This document shows positions 1-5,041 of a DNA stretch of 5,234 nucleotides, piece by piece. Each line of letters opens with the position of its first letter. Within the stretch, counting starts at the first letter, position 1. This DNA is from Streptomyces violaceus (GTDB lineage Bacteria > Actinomycetota > Actinomycetes > Streptomycetales > Streptomycetaceae), in contig KL569103.1 of assembly GCA_000715635.1 (NCBI GenBank), positions 2,572 to 7,805 of the forward strand, in the 5' to 3' direction. The notes below the pieces were generated by a model. That model made no database searches. It saw nothing but the letters and a program-made list of their open reading frames with translations, and was not told the DNA's origin. The translations under genes were made by a program, and so were the position numbers.

Positions 1-495
1 TTCGCCGCCGCTGAGGCTGCCGGCGGCCTGGCGGGACCGCTGGCGCAGCTTGGGGAAGTAGTCGTAGATCCGTTCCAGGTCGGTGGCCACGGCCGCGCGT
101 TCGGCGCTGCCCCGCCGCCACCGTCCGGTGCGCACGTGGGCGCCGATGCGCAGGTTCTCCTCGACGGTCAGGTCGTTGAAGGTGCCCCGGCCCTCGGGTA
201 CGTGCGCCACGCCGAGACGTGCGGTCTGCTCGGGCGAGCGGCCCAGCAGCTCCGTGCCGTTCAACGTCACCGAGCCGCGTCCGCGGACCATGCCGCACAG
301 GGCCCGCAGTGTTGTCGTCTTGCCCGCGCCGTTGGGCCCGAGGATCGCGCACACCTCGCCGCGTGCGACGGAGAAGTCGAGCCCCTGGAGCACGCGGGCC
401 TGGCCGTATCCGGCATGCAGGCCGGCGACCTTCAGGAAGTCCGGCTCCGCGTTCGCCTGCCCGGCTTCGGTGCTGTCGGTGGTGGGTTCCGTCAT
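1..495 (-). CDS. livF: LivF-like ABC transporter ATP-binding protein, C-terminus cut off by window edge
   Basis: This is a nucleotide-binding subunit of a branched-chain-amino-acid-type (HAAT) ABC importer. It would pair with LivG under two membrane permeases and hydrolyse ATP to drive uptake. The visible 165 residues show Walker A GPNGAGKT at about 53-60, the LivF-typical VPEGRGTFNDLTVEENL stretch at about 99-115, and the ABC signature LSGGE at 161-165, exactly at the window edge. Walker B and the H-loop lie outside. An N-terminal tail of about 20 residues precedes the first ABC strand. The ATG at 495-493 overlaps the livG stop as ATGA, which implies translational coupling. A G-rich ribosome site (GGGGG, 507-503) lies 7 nt upstream. 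Family LivF members are about 235-260 aa, so roughly a third is missing. The family call is firm. The substrate is unknown, because HAAT systems also carry urea, amides and other solutes. Confidence 0.93.
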   Translation of the reverse strand, partial: MTEPTTDSTEAGQANAEPDFLKVAGLHAGYGQARVLQGLDFSVARGEVCAILGPNGAGKTTTLRALCGMVRGRGSVTLNGTELLGRSPEQTARLGVAHVPEGRGTFNDLTVEENLRIGAHVRTGRWRRGSAERAAVATDLERIYDYFPKLRQRSRQAAGSLSGGE

Positions 496-1250
496 GCCGC
501 CACCCCCAGGTACGCCTGGATGACCGCCGGGTCGCGCTGGATCTCCTCCGGCGAGCCCTCGGCGATCTTGCGCCCGAAGTCGAGGCAGACCACCTTGTCG
601 CACAGGCCCATCACGAAGCCCATGTGGTGTTCGACCACCACGAGGGTGAGGTCGAACTCCTGACGCACCGACCGGACCAGATCCGCGAATTGGCCGACCT
701 CGCCGTGGCTGAGTCCGTTGACGGGTTCGTCGAGCAACAGCAGCCGGGGCCGTACCGCGAGCGCCCGGGCGAGTTCGACGCGTTTGAGCGTGCCGAACGG
801 CAGCCCGGAGGCGGGGTGGTCGGCGACCTCCGCCAGACCGAGACGCTGTAGCAAGTCGTCCGCCTGGTCACGTAGTTCCCTCTCCTCCCGCCGGACGCGG
901 GGCAGCCGGAGCGCCGCGGCGAGGTGTCCTGTGCGCCCCCGGCTGTGGGCGCCGACCATGACGTTCTCCCGGACCGTGAGCAGCGGGAACAGACCCAGGT
1001 TCTGGAAGGTGCGGGCGATGCCGCGCCCGGCCACGGAGTGCGGCGGGAGGGCGAGCAGGTCCTCGTCCTCGAACCGCACCGTCCCCGCATCGGGGGTGCA
1101 GCGCCTGGTGAGGCAGTTGAACAAGGTGGTCTTGCCGGCTCCGTTCGGTCCGATGAGCCCCACGGCGGTGCCCGGCTCGACGGTGAACGCGACACCGTCC
1201 AGTGCCGTGATGCCGCCGAAGCGCACGCTGATACCGTCGACCGCGAGCAT
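492..1250 (-). CDS. livG: LivG-like ABC transporter ATP-binding protein
   Basis: This 252-aa ATPase subunit of a HAAT/branched-chain-type importer acts at the inner face of the membrane. Visible motifs are Walker A GPNGAGKT (34-41), Q-loop Gln83 in ARTFQN, a variant signature LPFGTLKR (150-157), Walker B LLLLDEP (170-176) and the H-loop in VVEHHM (His208). The LFPLLTVRENVMVGAH stretch and the C-terminal EGSPEEIQRDPAVIQAYLG are typical of LivG. The ATG at 1250 was chosen because GGAAGGGG (1266-1259) sits 8 nt upstream and the protein starts right at the first ABC strand. Longer in-frame starts up to 1472 would add residues with no family match and cross the divergent promoter region. It appears to be the first gene of the operon and ends in an ATGA overlap with livF. 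The substrate cannot be read from this subunit. Confidence 0.95.
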   Translation of the reverse strand: MLAVDGISVRFGGITALDGVAFTVEPGTAVGLIGPNGAGKTTLFNCLTRRCTPDAGTVRFEDEDLLALPPHSVAGRGIARTFQNLGLFPLLTVRENVMVGAHSRGRTGHLAAALRLPRVRREERELRDQADDLLQRLGLAEVADHPASGLPFGTLKRVELARALAVRPRLLLLDEPVNGLSHGEVGQFADLVRSVRQEFDLTLVVVEHHMGFVMGLCDKVVCLDFGRKIAEGSPEEIQRDPAVIQAYLGVAA

Positions 1251-1258
1251 GAGTGACG

Positions 1259-1266
1259 CCCCTTCC
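1259..1266 (-). promoter_or_regulatory. Ribosome binding site of livG
   Basis: On the minus strand GGAAGGGG ends 8 nt before the ATG at 1250. It fixes the livG start against the longer open frame that continues upstream to 1472. Confidence 0.7.
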
Positions 1267-1292
1267 GAGGTGCTGGGGGGTGGGCGAGCGTC

Positions 1293-1321
1293 ACAGTAGG
1301 TGGGGGCCTTCCGAGCGCACA
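1293..1321 (-). promoter_or_regulatory. Candidate livG promoter (-10 TACTGT, weak -35)
   Basis: On the minus strand TACTGT (1298-1293) fits a TANNNT -10 box. A poor -35 (TGTGCG, 1321-1316) lies 17 nt upstream. Transcription would begin near 1286, giving a leader of about 35 nt that contains the ribosome site. The weak -35 next to an inverted repeat would suit an activator-dependent promoter. This is inference from pattern only. Confidence 0.3.
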
Positions 1322-1339
1322 TTGGGTGCGAGCACCCAA
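1322..1339. promoter_or_regulatory. Perfect inverted repeat, candidate operator in the livG-pucR intergenic region
   Basis: TTGGGTGC-GA-GCACCCAA is a perfect 8-bp dyad with a 2-bp centre. It lies in the 188-bp region between the divergent livG and PucR-type genes. Its centre is about 44 bp upstream of the predicted livG transcription start and about 108 bp upstream of the regulator start. That position would suit an activator of livG. The likely binder is the adjacent PucR-type protein; the TetR-type protein is the alternative. Confidence 0.5.
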
Positions 1340-1401
1340 GTTCGTGGCCGCCGACTTGTGCGCCGCGCCCAGCTCCCCCGGTAGGTCGCCCTCCGACCCT
1401 G

Positions 1402-1431
1402 TTGACGGGACACGAGGAGTGCAGCGACGAT
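1402..1431 (+). promoter_or_regulatory. Candidate promoter of the PucR-type gene, possibly leaderless
   Basis: TTGACG (1402-1407) is a good -35. GACGAT (1426-1431), 18 nt downstream, is a moderate -10 (4 of 6 matches to TAGGAT). The start site would fall at about 1438-1439, on the A of the ATG. The only purine-rich motif upstream, GAGGAG (1414-1419), lies 19 nt from the ATG, too far to act as a normal ribosome site. Both facts point to a leaderless transcript. Confidence 0.4.
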
Positions 1432-1438
1432 CGGCGCC

Positions 1439-2734
1439 ATGTCCCGCGGACCCGCCCTGGGCGCCCCCGCACTCTCCGACCCGCTCAGCCGGGAGCGGCA
1501 CCGGATCCTGCACGCCGTCCAGGACCGGCTCGATGACGTGGCGAAGACCGCTGTCGCGGTCATGCGCACGGAGATCCCGTCGTACGCGCTGCAGGACGAG
1601 CGGTTCTTCGACGACGTACGGGACCAGGTCCTCACGCACTACCGGATGCAGCTGGCGGCGCTGGCCGGCGGCCGGGACATCGCCCCCGAAGACCTGGTCT
1701 TCAGCCGCGCGGCAGCCATGCGCAGAGCACGCGCGGGGTTCGCCCTGGAGGACTGGATCAGTGCCTTCCGGGTCGGCCGGCAGGTGTTGTGGGACGTGCT
1801 GCTGGACTGCGCGGGCACGTCCGCCGAGGCACAGCAGGCCGCGCTGTCCCTCGTCACACCGCTGATGCGGTACGTCGACTTCGCCAGCACCCATGCCGCG
1901 CAGGCCTATGTCGAGTACCAGCAGCACGTGGTCGCCGACGCGGACCGGGAGCGCCGGGACCTCCTGGACCAGCTCCTGGCCGGCGCGGCACCGGCGCGCG
2001 GTCCGCTGCTCGCCGCGGCGCAGGCGTACGGCATCGGGCCGCACTCGCCGATGATGGCGGTCGTGGCGGTGTGCGTCGGCGACACCCGCACCGGCGACCT
2101 CACCTCGGCCGAGCACGGCTACGCGACCAGCGCGTCCATCGGCATCGCCGGACCCTGGGCCGGCCGGACCCTGGTCGTCGTGCGCCACGGCGAGGTGGTG
2201 GCCGTGCCGGTGGTCCGCACCGGCATGGACGCGGAGGACATCTGTACCCACTTCGAGGCGGTGCAGCGGCGGCTCGCGCGCGAGGGAACCATGCTCTCCA
2301 TGGGCATCAGCACGGTCGCCGAGGGCGCCGGCGAACTGCCGCGCGCCTACGAGGAGGCACGCGCCGCCCTCGACCTCGTGCCGAGCGGGGGCGGGGTGGC
2401 GGCACTGCCGCGCCTGTCGCCCTTCGACTACCTGGCGCTGCGCGCCGACGACCTCGCCCGCCAGCTGGTCGATCCCCGCGTGCGTGCGCTGCTGGAGGAT
2501 GACCGCAGACGTGGCGACACGCTGGCCGCCACCGTACGGGCCTTCGCGGAGGCCGACCTCAACCTGCGGCTGGCCGCCGACCGGCTGCGGATACACCACA
2601 ACACGGCGCACTACCGACTGCGCCGGATCGAGGAACGCACGGGGCGCAATCCGCGCCGGATCGCCGACCTCCTGGAACTGCTGGTCGCCCTCGCCATCCG
2701 CGACGGGGCCGGGGAAGGCGGGGATCACCAGTGA
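1439..2734 (+). CDS. PucR/CdaR-type transcriptional regulator (RsbRD-N-like, GGDEF-like, C-terminal HTH)
   Basis: This 431-aa cytoplasmic DNA-binding regulator probably has three parts. The first is a helical N-terminal domain (about 18-160, resembling the RsbRD-N-like region of many actinobacterial PucR proteins). The second is a degenerate GGDEF-like middle domain (about 175-315, ending in the typical LPRAYEEARAALDLV). The third is a C-terminal PucR HTH (about 355-420) with the family hallmark LAADRLRIHHNTAHYRLRRIEERTG. No membrane segment is seen, and the catalytic GGDEF motif is absent, as usual for this class. The ATG at 1439 is the first start after an in-frame stop at 1403. The gene is divergent from livG, so control of the transporter operon is the natural guess. 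Family members respond to purine-pathway, sugar-acid or amino-acid metabolites, but the effector here is unknown. Its stop overlaps the next start as GTGA. Confidence 0.9.
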   Translation: MSRGPALGAPALSDPLSRERHRILHAVQDRLDDVAKTAVAVMRTEIPSYALQDERFFDDVRDQVLTHYRMQLAALAGGRDIAPEDLVFSRAAAMRRARAGFALEDWISAFRVGRQVLWDVLLDCAGTSAEAQQAALSLVTPLMRYVDFASTHAAQAYVEYQQHVVADADRERRDLLDQLLAGAAPARGPLLAAAQAYGIGPHSPMMAVVAVCVGDTRTGDLTSAEHGYATSASIGIAGPWAGRTLVVVRHGEVVAVPVVRTGMDAEDICTHFEAVQRRLAREGTMLSMGISTVAEGAGELPRAYEEARAALDLVPSGGGVAALPRLSPFDYLALRADDLARQLVDPRVRALLEDDRRRGDTLAATVRAFAEADLNLRLAADRLRIHHNTAHYRLRRIEERTGRNPRRIADLLELLVALAIRDGAGEGGDHQ

Positions 2735-3360
2735 GCGGCATCGTGGAGTCCGCGGGGGCCGAGTCGGCACGTCAGCTGCCGGACGAGCAGGGGGGCACGG
2801 TCCGGAGTGCGCTTCTGGACGCCGCGCTGGAGGTGTTCACCGAGCGCGGTTACGCCGATGCCGGTCTCACCGAGATCGCGGCGCGCTCCGGCATCCCGGT
2901 GGGCAGCCTCTTCCAGCACTACGGCGGAAAGCGAGGGCTTTACCTCGCTCTCTGGGAGGAGTTCCGGGAGGAACAGGAGCGCCGGACCGCGGCCACGCTG
3001 GCCGCCGAGCGTGGCCGTGGCGTGGACGACCCCATCGCCCTTTTCGTGGCGGGAGCCAGGGCGTACCTGGAGGGCGCCTGGGACAACCGGCGGTTCGGCA
3101 GACTGCTCGTGGAGGATGACGGCCCCACGGGCTTCGACGCGCTGCGCCGCCAGTGGGACCGCGCGTGGGTACGGCGCAACGCCCGGCTCCTGGAGGTGGA
3201 CGAGAAGCGACGTGCCGGCCGGGTCCGGGTGAGAGTGCTCACCACCGTGATCGGCGGGGCGGCACGCGAGCTGGGTGACTGCGGGGACGAGACGGAGGCC
3301 CTGGAGATCGTGGACGAGGTGTGCGGCATCCTGATCCACCTGTCGGCACCGCCCGGCTGA
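2731..3360 (+). CDS. TetR-family transcriptional regulator
   Basis: This 209-aa protein has a TetR-type N-terminal HTH at about 23-72: a first helix TVRSALLDAALEVFTERGY, the recognition segment LTEIAARSGIPVGSLFQHYGGK, and the following LYLALWEEF. The C-terminal part is helical, ligand-binding in the family, and too variable to name a ligand. About 22 extra residues precede the HTH. GTG at 2731 was chosen because it overlaps the PucR-type stop (GTGA) and has GGGG (2720-2723) 7 nt upstream. A second in-frame GTG at 2743 would shorten the protein by only four residues. Co-translation with the PucR-type regulator implies that both are made together, with no promoter of its own visible. Its target may be the shared upstream region or an unlinked locus. 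The fold is certain and the role is unknown. Confidence 0.92.
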   Translation: MSGIVESAGAESARQLPDEQGGTVRSALLDAALEVFTERGYADAGLTEIAARSGIPVGSLFQHYGGKRGLYLALWEEFREEQERRTAATLAAERGRGVDDPIALFVAGARAYLEGAWDNRRFGRLLVEDDGPTGFDALRRQWDRAWVRRNARLLEVDEKRRAGRVRVRVLTTVIGGAARELGDCGDETEALEIVDEVCGILIHLSAPPG

Positions 3361-3370
3361 AACGCCCGGC

Positions 3371-3407
3371 GGCCGCGCAGTCCGACGCGGCGGTCGGCGC
3401 TGCGGCC
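3371..3407. terminator. Long GC-rich hairpin between convergent genes, probable bidirectional terminator
   Basis: The outer arms GGCCGC (3371-3376) plus AG (3379-3380) pair with CT (3400-3401) plus GCGGCC (3402-3407), with a small GC bulge. The inner arms CCGAC (3382-3386) and GTCGG (3393-3397) close a 6-nt loop. It occupies most of the 51 bp between the TetR-type stop and the MarR-type stop, which point at each other. No U-tract follows on either strand, as is common for actinomycete terminators. Confidence 0.6.
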
Positions 3408-3411
3408 TCGG

Positions 3412-3888
3412 TCAGGTGGTCTCCTGCGTGTCCTCGGGGTGCAGGCGCCCCAGTAGCTCGTAGAGACCGCGGCGCCCCTCCTCGTCCAGACGCGCAAAGG
3501 CTTCCGAGGTGCCCCGCATGTCGGCGCGGATGAGGCGGACTGCCTCCCGTCCCTCTTCGGTGGCGACCACGTTCTTGATCCGCCGGTCGGCCGCGTCGGC
3601 CTGCCTGGAGACCAGTCCACGCGCCTCCAGCCGGTCGACGAGTCCGGTGATGTTGGAGGCGTCGCAGGCCAGCCGCCCCGCGAGGGCACGCATGGGCAGC
3701 GGTTGCCGCCGGAGCAGGATGAGCATCTTGGCCTGCGTCATGGTGAGCCCGTGCAGTGCGGCCGCCGCTGTCAGGTCCCGGTAGTAACCGGCAGCGGCGC
3801 GTGCCAAGCGCTCCATGAGCGCGTCGTGGTCAGGGGCGCTGTCCTGCGCAGCGGAGCGTGCGGCGGGCGGGGCGGGGGTGTGGGCCAT
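3412..3888 (-). CDS. MarR-family transcriptional regulator
   Basis: This 158-aa winged-helix regulator would act as a dimer on DNA. Visible parts are an initial dimerisation helix (about 20-45), a helical segment LTMTQAKMLILLRRQ (48-62), the HTH LPMRALAGRLACDASNITGLVDRLEARGLV (64-93), and a wing with the family motif DAADRRIKNVVAT (98-110, Asp101 and Arg103). A C-terminal helix follows. Cys75, just before the recognition helix, is the only cysteine. The length is typical of the family. The ATG at 3888 has no properly spaced ribosome site (GAGG ends 1 nt before it) but a -10-like TACACT lies 6 nt upstream, so a leaderless transcript is likely. It is divergent from an oxidoreductase gene and faces repeats that look like its own operators, so it is probably an autorepressor that also represses that gene. 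The ligand is unknown. Confidence 0.92.
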   Translation of the reverse strand: MAHTPAPPAARSAAQDSAPDHDALMERLARAAAGYYRDLTAAAALHGLTMTQAKMLILLRRQPLPMRALAGRLACDASNITGLVDRLEARGLVSRQADAADRRIKNVVATEEGREAVRLIRADMRGTSEAFARLDEEGRRGLYELLGRLHPEDTQETT

Positions 3889-3894
3889 GCCTCA

Positions 3895-3900
3895 AGTGTA
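3895..3900 (-). promoter_or_regulatory. Candidate -10 element of the MarR-type gene
   Basis: On the minus strand TACACT (3900-3895) fits TANNNT and is 6 nt from the ATG at 3888, so transcription would start at or next to the start codon. I see no convincing -35 at 16-18 nt upstream. A CTCAA motif (plus strand 3891-3895) touches this box. Confidence 0.3.
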
Positions 3901-3907
3901 GGCGAAG

Positions 3908-3936
3908 CTCAATGTTTGACGTTCTCAACCTTTGAG
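3908..3936. promoter_or_regulatory. Tandem CTCAA-N3-TTGAS elements, probable MarR operators
   Basis: Two dyads lie 16 bp apart: CTCAA-TGT-TTGAC (3908-3920) and CTCAA-CCT-TTGAG (3924-3936). The second is perfect and the first has one mismatch. Over 14 bp they agree at 11 positions. The first covers the -35 of the oxidoreductase promoter and the second fills its spacer, so a bound dimer would block RNA polymerase. A third CTCAA (3891-3895) touches the candidate -10 of the MarR-type gene. The adjacent MarR-type protein is the obvious binder. Confidence 0.55.
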
Positions 3937-3945
3937 GTTTACCGT
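3916..3945 (+). promoter_or_regulatory. Candidate promoter of the oxidoreductase/DJ-1 operon
   Basis: TTGACG (3916-3921) and TACCGT (3940-3945) are separated by 18 nt and fit the vegetative-type actinomycete consensus. The start would be near 3952, leaving a leader of about 75 nt. The promoter is interleaved with the inverted repeats at 3908-3936, which suggests repression by occlusion. Confidence 0.5.
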
Positions 3946-3980
3946 CTCCCTCATTGCTTGGCTGCATCAAGCATCTAAAC

Positions 3981-4000
3981 CTCGACCGGCCCCGGTCGGG
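3981..4000 (+). other. Hairpin in the leader of the oxidoreductase gene
   Basis: CTCGACCG pairs with CGGTCGGG around a GCCC loop: six Watson-Crick pairs (3983-3988 with 3993-3998) extended by a U-G and a C-G pair. It ends 11 nt before the ribosome site at 4012. It could stabilise the leader or affect translation; as DNA it could also be a protein-binding dyad. No U-tract follows, so it is not a clear terminator. Confidence 0.35.
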
Positions 4001-4011
4001 TTCCTGTACAC

Positions 4012-4017
4012 GAGGAG
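4012..4017 (+). promoter_or_regulatory. Ribosome binding site of the oxidoreductase gene
   Basis: GAGGAG lies 8 nt before the ATG at 4026. It fixes the start there rather than at the in-frame ATG at 3954, which lies close to the predicted transcription start and would add 24 residues with no family match. Confidence 0.75.
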
Positions 4018-4025
4018 TCACCACC

Positions 4026-4952
4026 ATGAAGGCCATCACTTACCGCGCCTACGGCGGCCCGGAGGTCCTGGAGTACGGCGATGTACCGAACCCGAAGGTC
4101 GGCGTGGACACCGTGCTGGTCCGCGTGCAGGCCGCCGCCGTCAACCCGGTCGACTGGAAGATCCAGGCGGGGTACCTGGACACCGTCATGGACGCCGTCT
4201 TCCCCGTCATCCCGGGCTGGGACGTGGCGGGCGTCGTCGAGGAGACCGGCGTCGGAGTCACCGAGTTCGCTCCGGGCGACGAGGTGATCGGCTACGTCCG
4301 TGAGGACTTCGTCTCCCGCGGGACCTTCGCCGAGTACGTCGCCGCCCCGGTCCGTACGCTCGCCCGCAAGCCCGCCGGCCTCTCCTTCGAGGAGGCTGCC
4401 GGCCTTCCGCTGGCCGGCCTCACCGCGTACCAGGCGCTGACGCGCTCCCTGCGGGTGCGGGCCGGCGACACCGTGCTGGTGCACGCCGCGGCGGGTGGCG
4501 TCGGCTCTCTGGCCGTACAGATCGCCAGGTCGCTCGGCGCCCGGGTCATCGGCACCGCCAGCGAGTACAACCACGCCTGGCTGCGAGGGCTGGGAGCGGA
4601 GCCGGTCGCTTACGGCGAGGGCCTCACCGACCGTGTCCACGCCCTCGCGCCGCAGGGCGTGGACGCCGTCCTCGACCTCGTCGGCGGGGACGCCCTGAAG
4701 GTCTCGCCAGGGCTGCTTGCCGAGGGCGGCCGCCTGGCCTCGGCTGTGGACGGCGCCGTGCTCGGTCTCGGTGGCGGGTACGTCTTCGTGCGACCCGACG
4801 CCCAGGACCTGGAGGCTCTCACCGAACTCGCCGAGCACGGGGAGCTGCGGGTGGACGTCGCCGCCGCGTTCCCCCTGGAGGAGGCCGCCGACGCCCAGCG
4901 CCTCAGCCGCGAGGGCCACACCCGCGGAAAGATCATCATCACCGTCGCCTGA
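4026..4952 (+). CDS. Zinc-free MDR-family NAD(P)-dependent oxidoreductase, quinone-oxidoreductase-like
   Basis: This 308-aa cytosolic enzyme of the medium-chain dehydrogenase/reductase superfamily probably uses NADPH to reduce quinones, enones or related carbonyls. It begins MKAITYRAYGGPEVLEY, the classic start of this group. A GroES-like domain (about 1-120) contains VNPVDWKIQAG (39-49) and PVIPGWDVAGVV (60-71). The Rossmann domain carries the cofactor loop AAAGGVG (154-160) and a later LDLVGGD (216-222). The GHE and cysteine-cluster zinc motifs of alcohol dehydrogenases are absent, which supports the quinone-reductase branch. The C-terminus, GHTRGKIIITV, is also typical. Length is normal. 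It is divergent from the MarR-type gene, has likely operators over its promoter, and is followed 89 nt later by a DJ-1/PfpI-type gene on the same strand. The exact substrate cannot be told from sequence. Confidence 0.93.
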   Translation: MKAITYRAYGGPEVLEYGDVPNPKVGVDTVLVRVQAAAVNPVDWKIQAGYLDTVMDAVFPVIPGWDVAGVVEETGVGVTEFAPGDEVIGYVREDFVSRGTFAEYVAAPVRTLARKPAGLSFEEAAGLPLAGLTAYQALTRSLRVRAGDTVLVHAAAGGVGSLAVQIARSLGARVIGTASEYNHAWLRGLGAEPVAYGEGLTDRVHALAPQGVDAVLDLVGGDALKVSPGLLAEGGRLASAVDGAVLGLGGGYVFVRPDAQDLEALTELAEHGELRVDVAAAFPLEEAADAQRLSREGHTRGKIIITVA

Positions 4953-5008
4953 ACCACCGCTGGCGCCGCCCCACCACCAGCACCCCAACGGGCAACACCC
5001 CCACCACC

Positions 5009-5023
5009 GCGCGCCCTGCGCGC
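5009..5023 (+). other. Short GC hairpin between the oxidoreductase and DJ-1-like genes
   Basis: GCGCGC (5009-5014) and GCGCGC (5018-5023) flank CCT. The 6-bp stem ends 5 nt before the ribosome site of the next gene. No U-tract follows, so termination is unlikely. It might block ribosome access partly or mark a processing point. The rest of 4953-5041 is C-rich and shows no other promoter that I can support. Confidence 0.3.
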
Positions 5024-5028
5024 ACCTT

Positions 5029-5035
5029 GAAGGAG
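5029..5035 (+). promoter_or_regulatory. Ribosome binding site of the DJ-1/PfpI-like gene
   Basis: GAAGGAG is a strong Shine-Dalgarno match 6 nt before the GTG at 5042, and it decides this start codon. Confidence 0.75.
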
Positions 5036-5041
5036 ACAGCT

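Noticed and set aside
1251..1472. 74-residue N-terminal extension of LivG
   Set aside because: The ABC domain starts at the ATG at 1250, which has a good ribosome site. The extension has no family match and overlaps the divergent promoters and the PucR-type gene start.
611..2770. Minus-strand open frame of 719 codons across the PucR-type gene, the divergent region and livG
   Set aside because: It is antisense to a well-supported gene and out of frame with livG. Its translation is low-complexity, arginine/proline/glycine-rich with no recognisable domain, as expected for a GC-rich shadow frame.
3351..3370. Direct repeat GCCCGGC at 3351-3357 and 3364-3370
   Set aside because: It is short, GC-only and partly inside coding sequence, so chance is a sufficient explanation in this base composition.
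2940..3689. Minus-strand open frame of 249 codons spanning the end of the TetR-type and MarR-type genes
   Set aside because: It is in a different frame from the MarR-type gene, crosses the terminator hairpin and has an arginine/serine/proline-rich translation without domains.
3954..4025. Upstream ATG giving the oxidoreductase 24 more residues
   Set aside because: It has no ribosome site and falls almost at the predicted transcription start. The start at 4026 matches the family N-terminus and has GAGGAG 8 nt upstream.
3975..4988. Minus-strand open frame of 337 codons opposite the oxidoreductase gene
   Set aside because: It is antisense to a clear MDR gene, and the translation looks like a codon-bias shadow without motifs.
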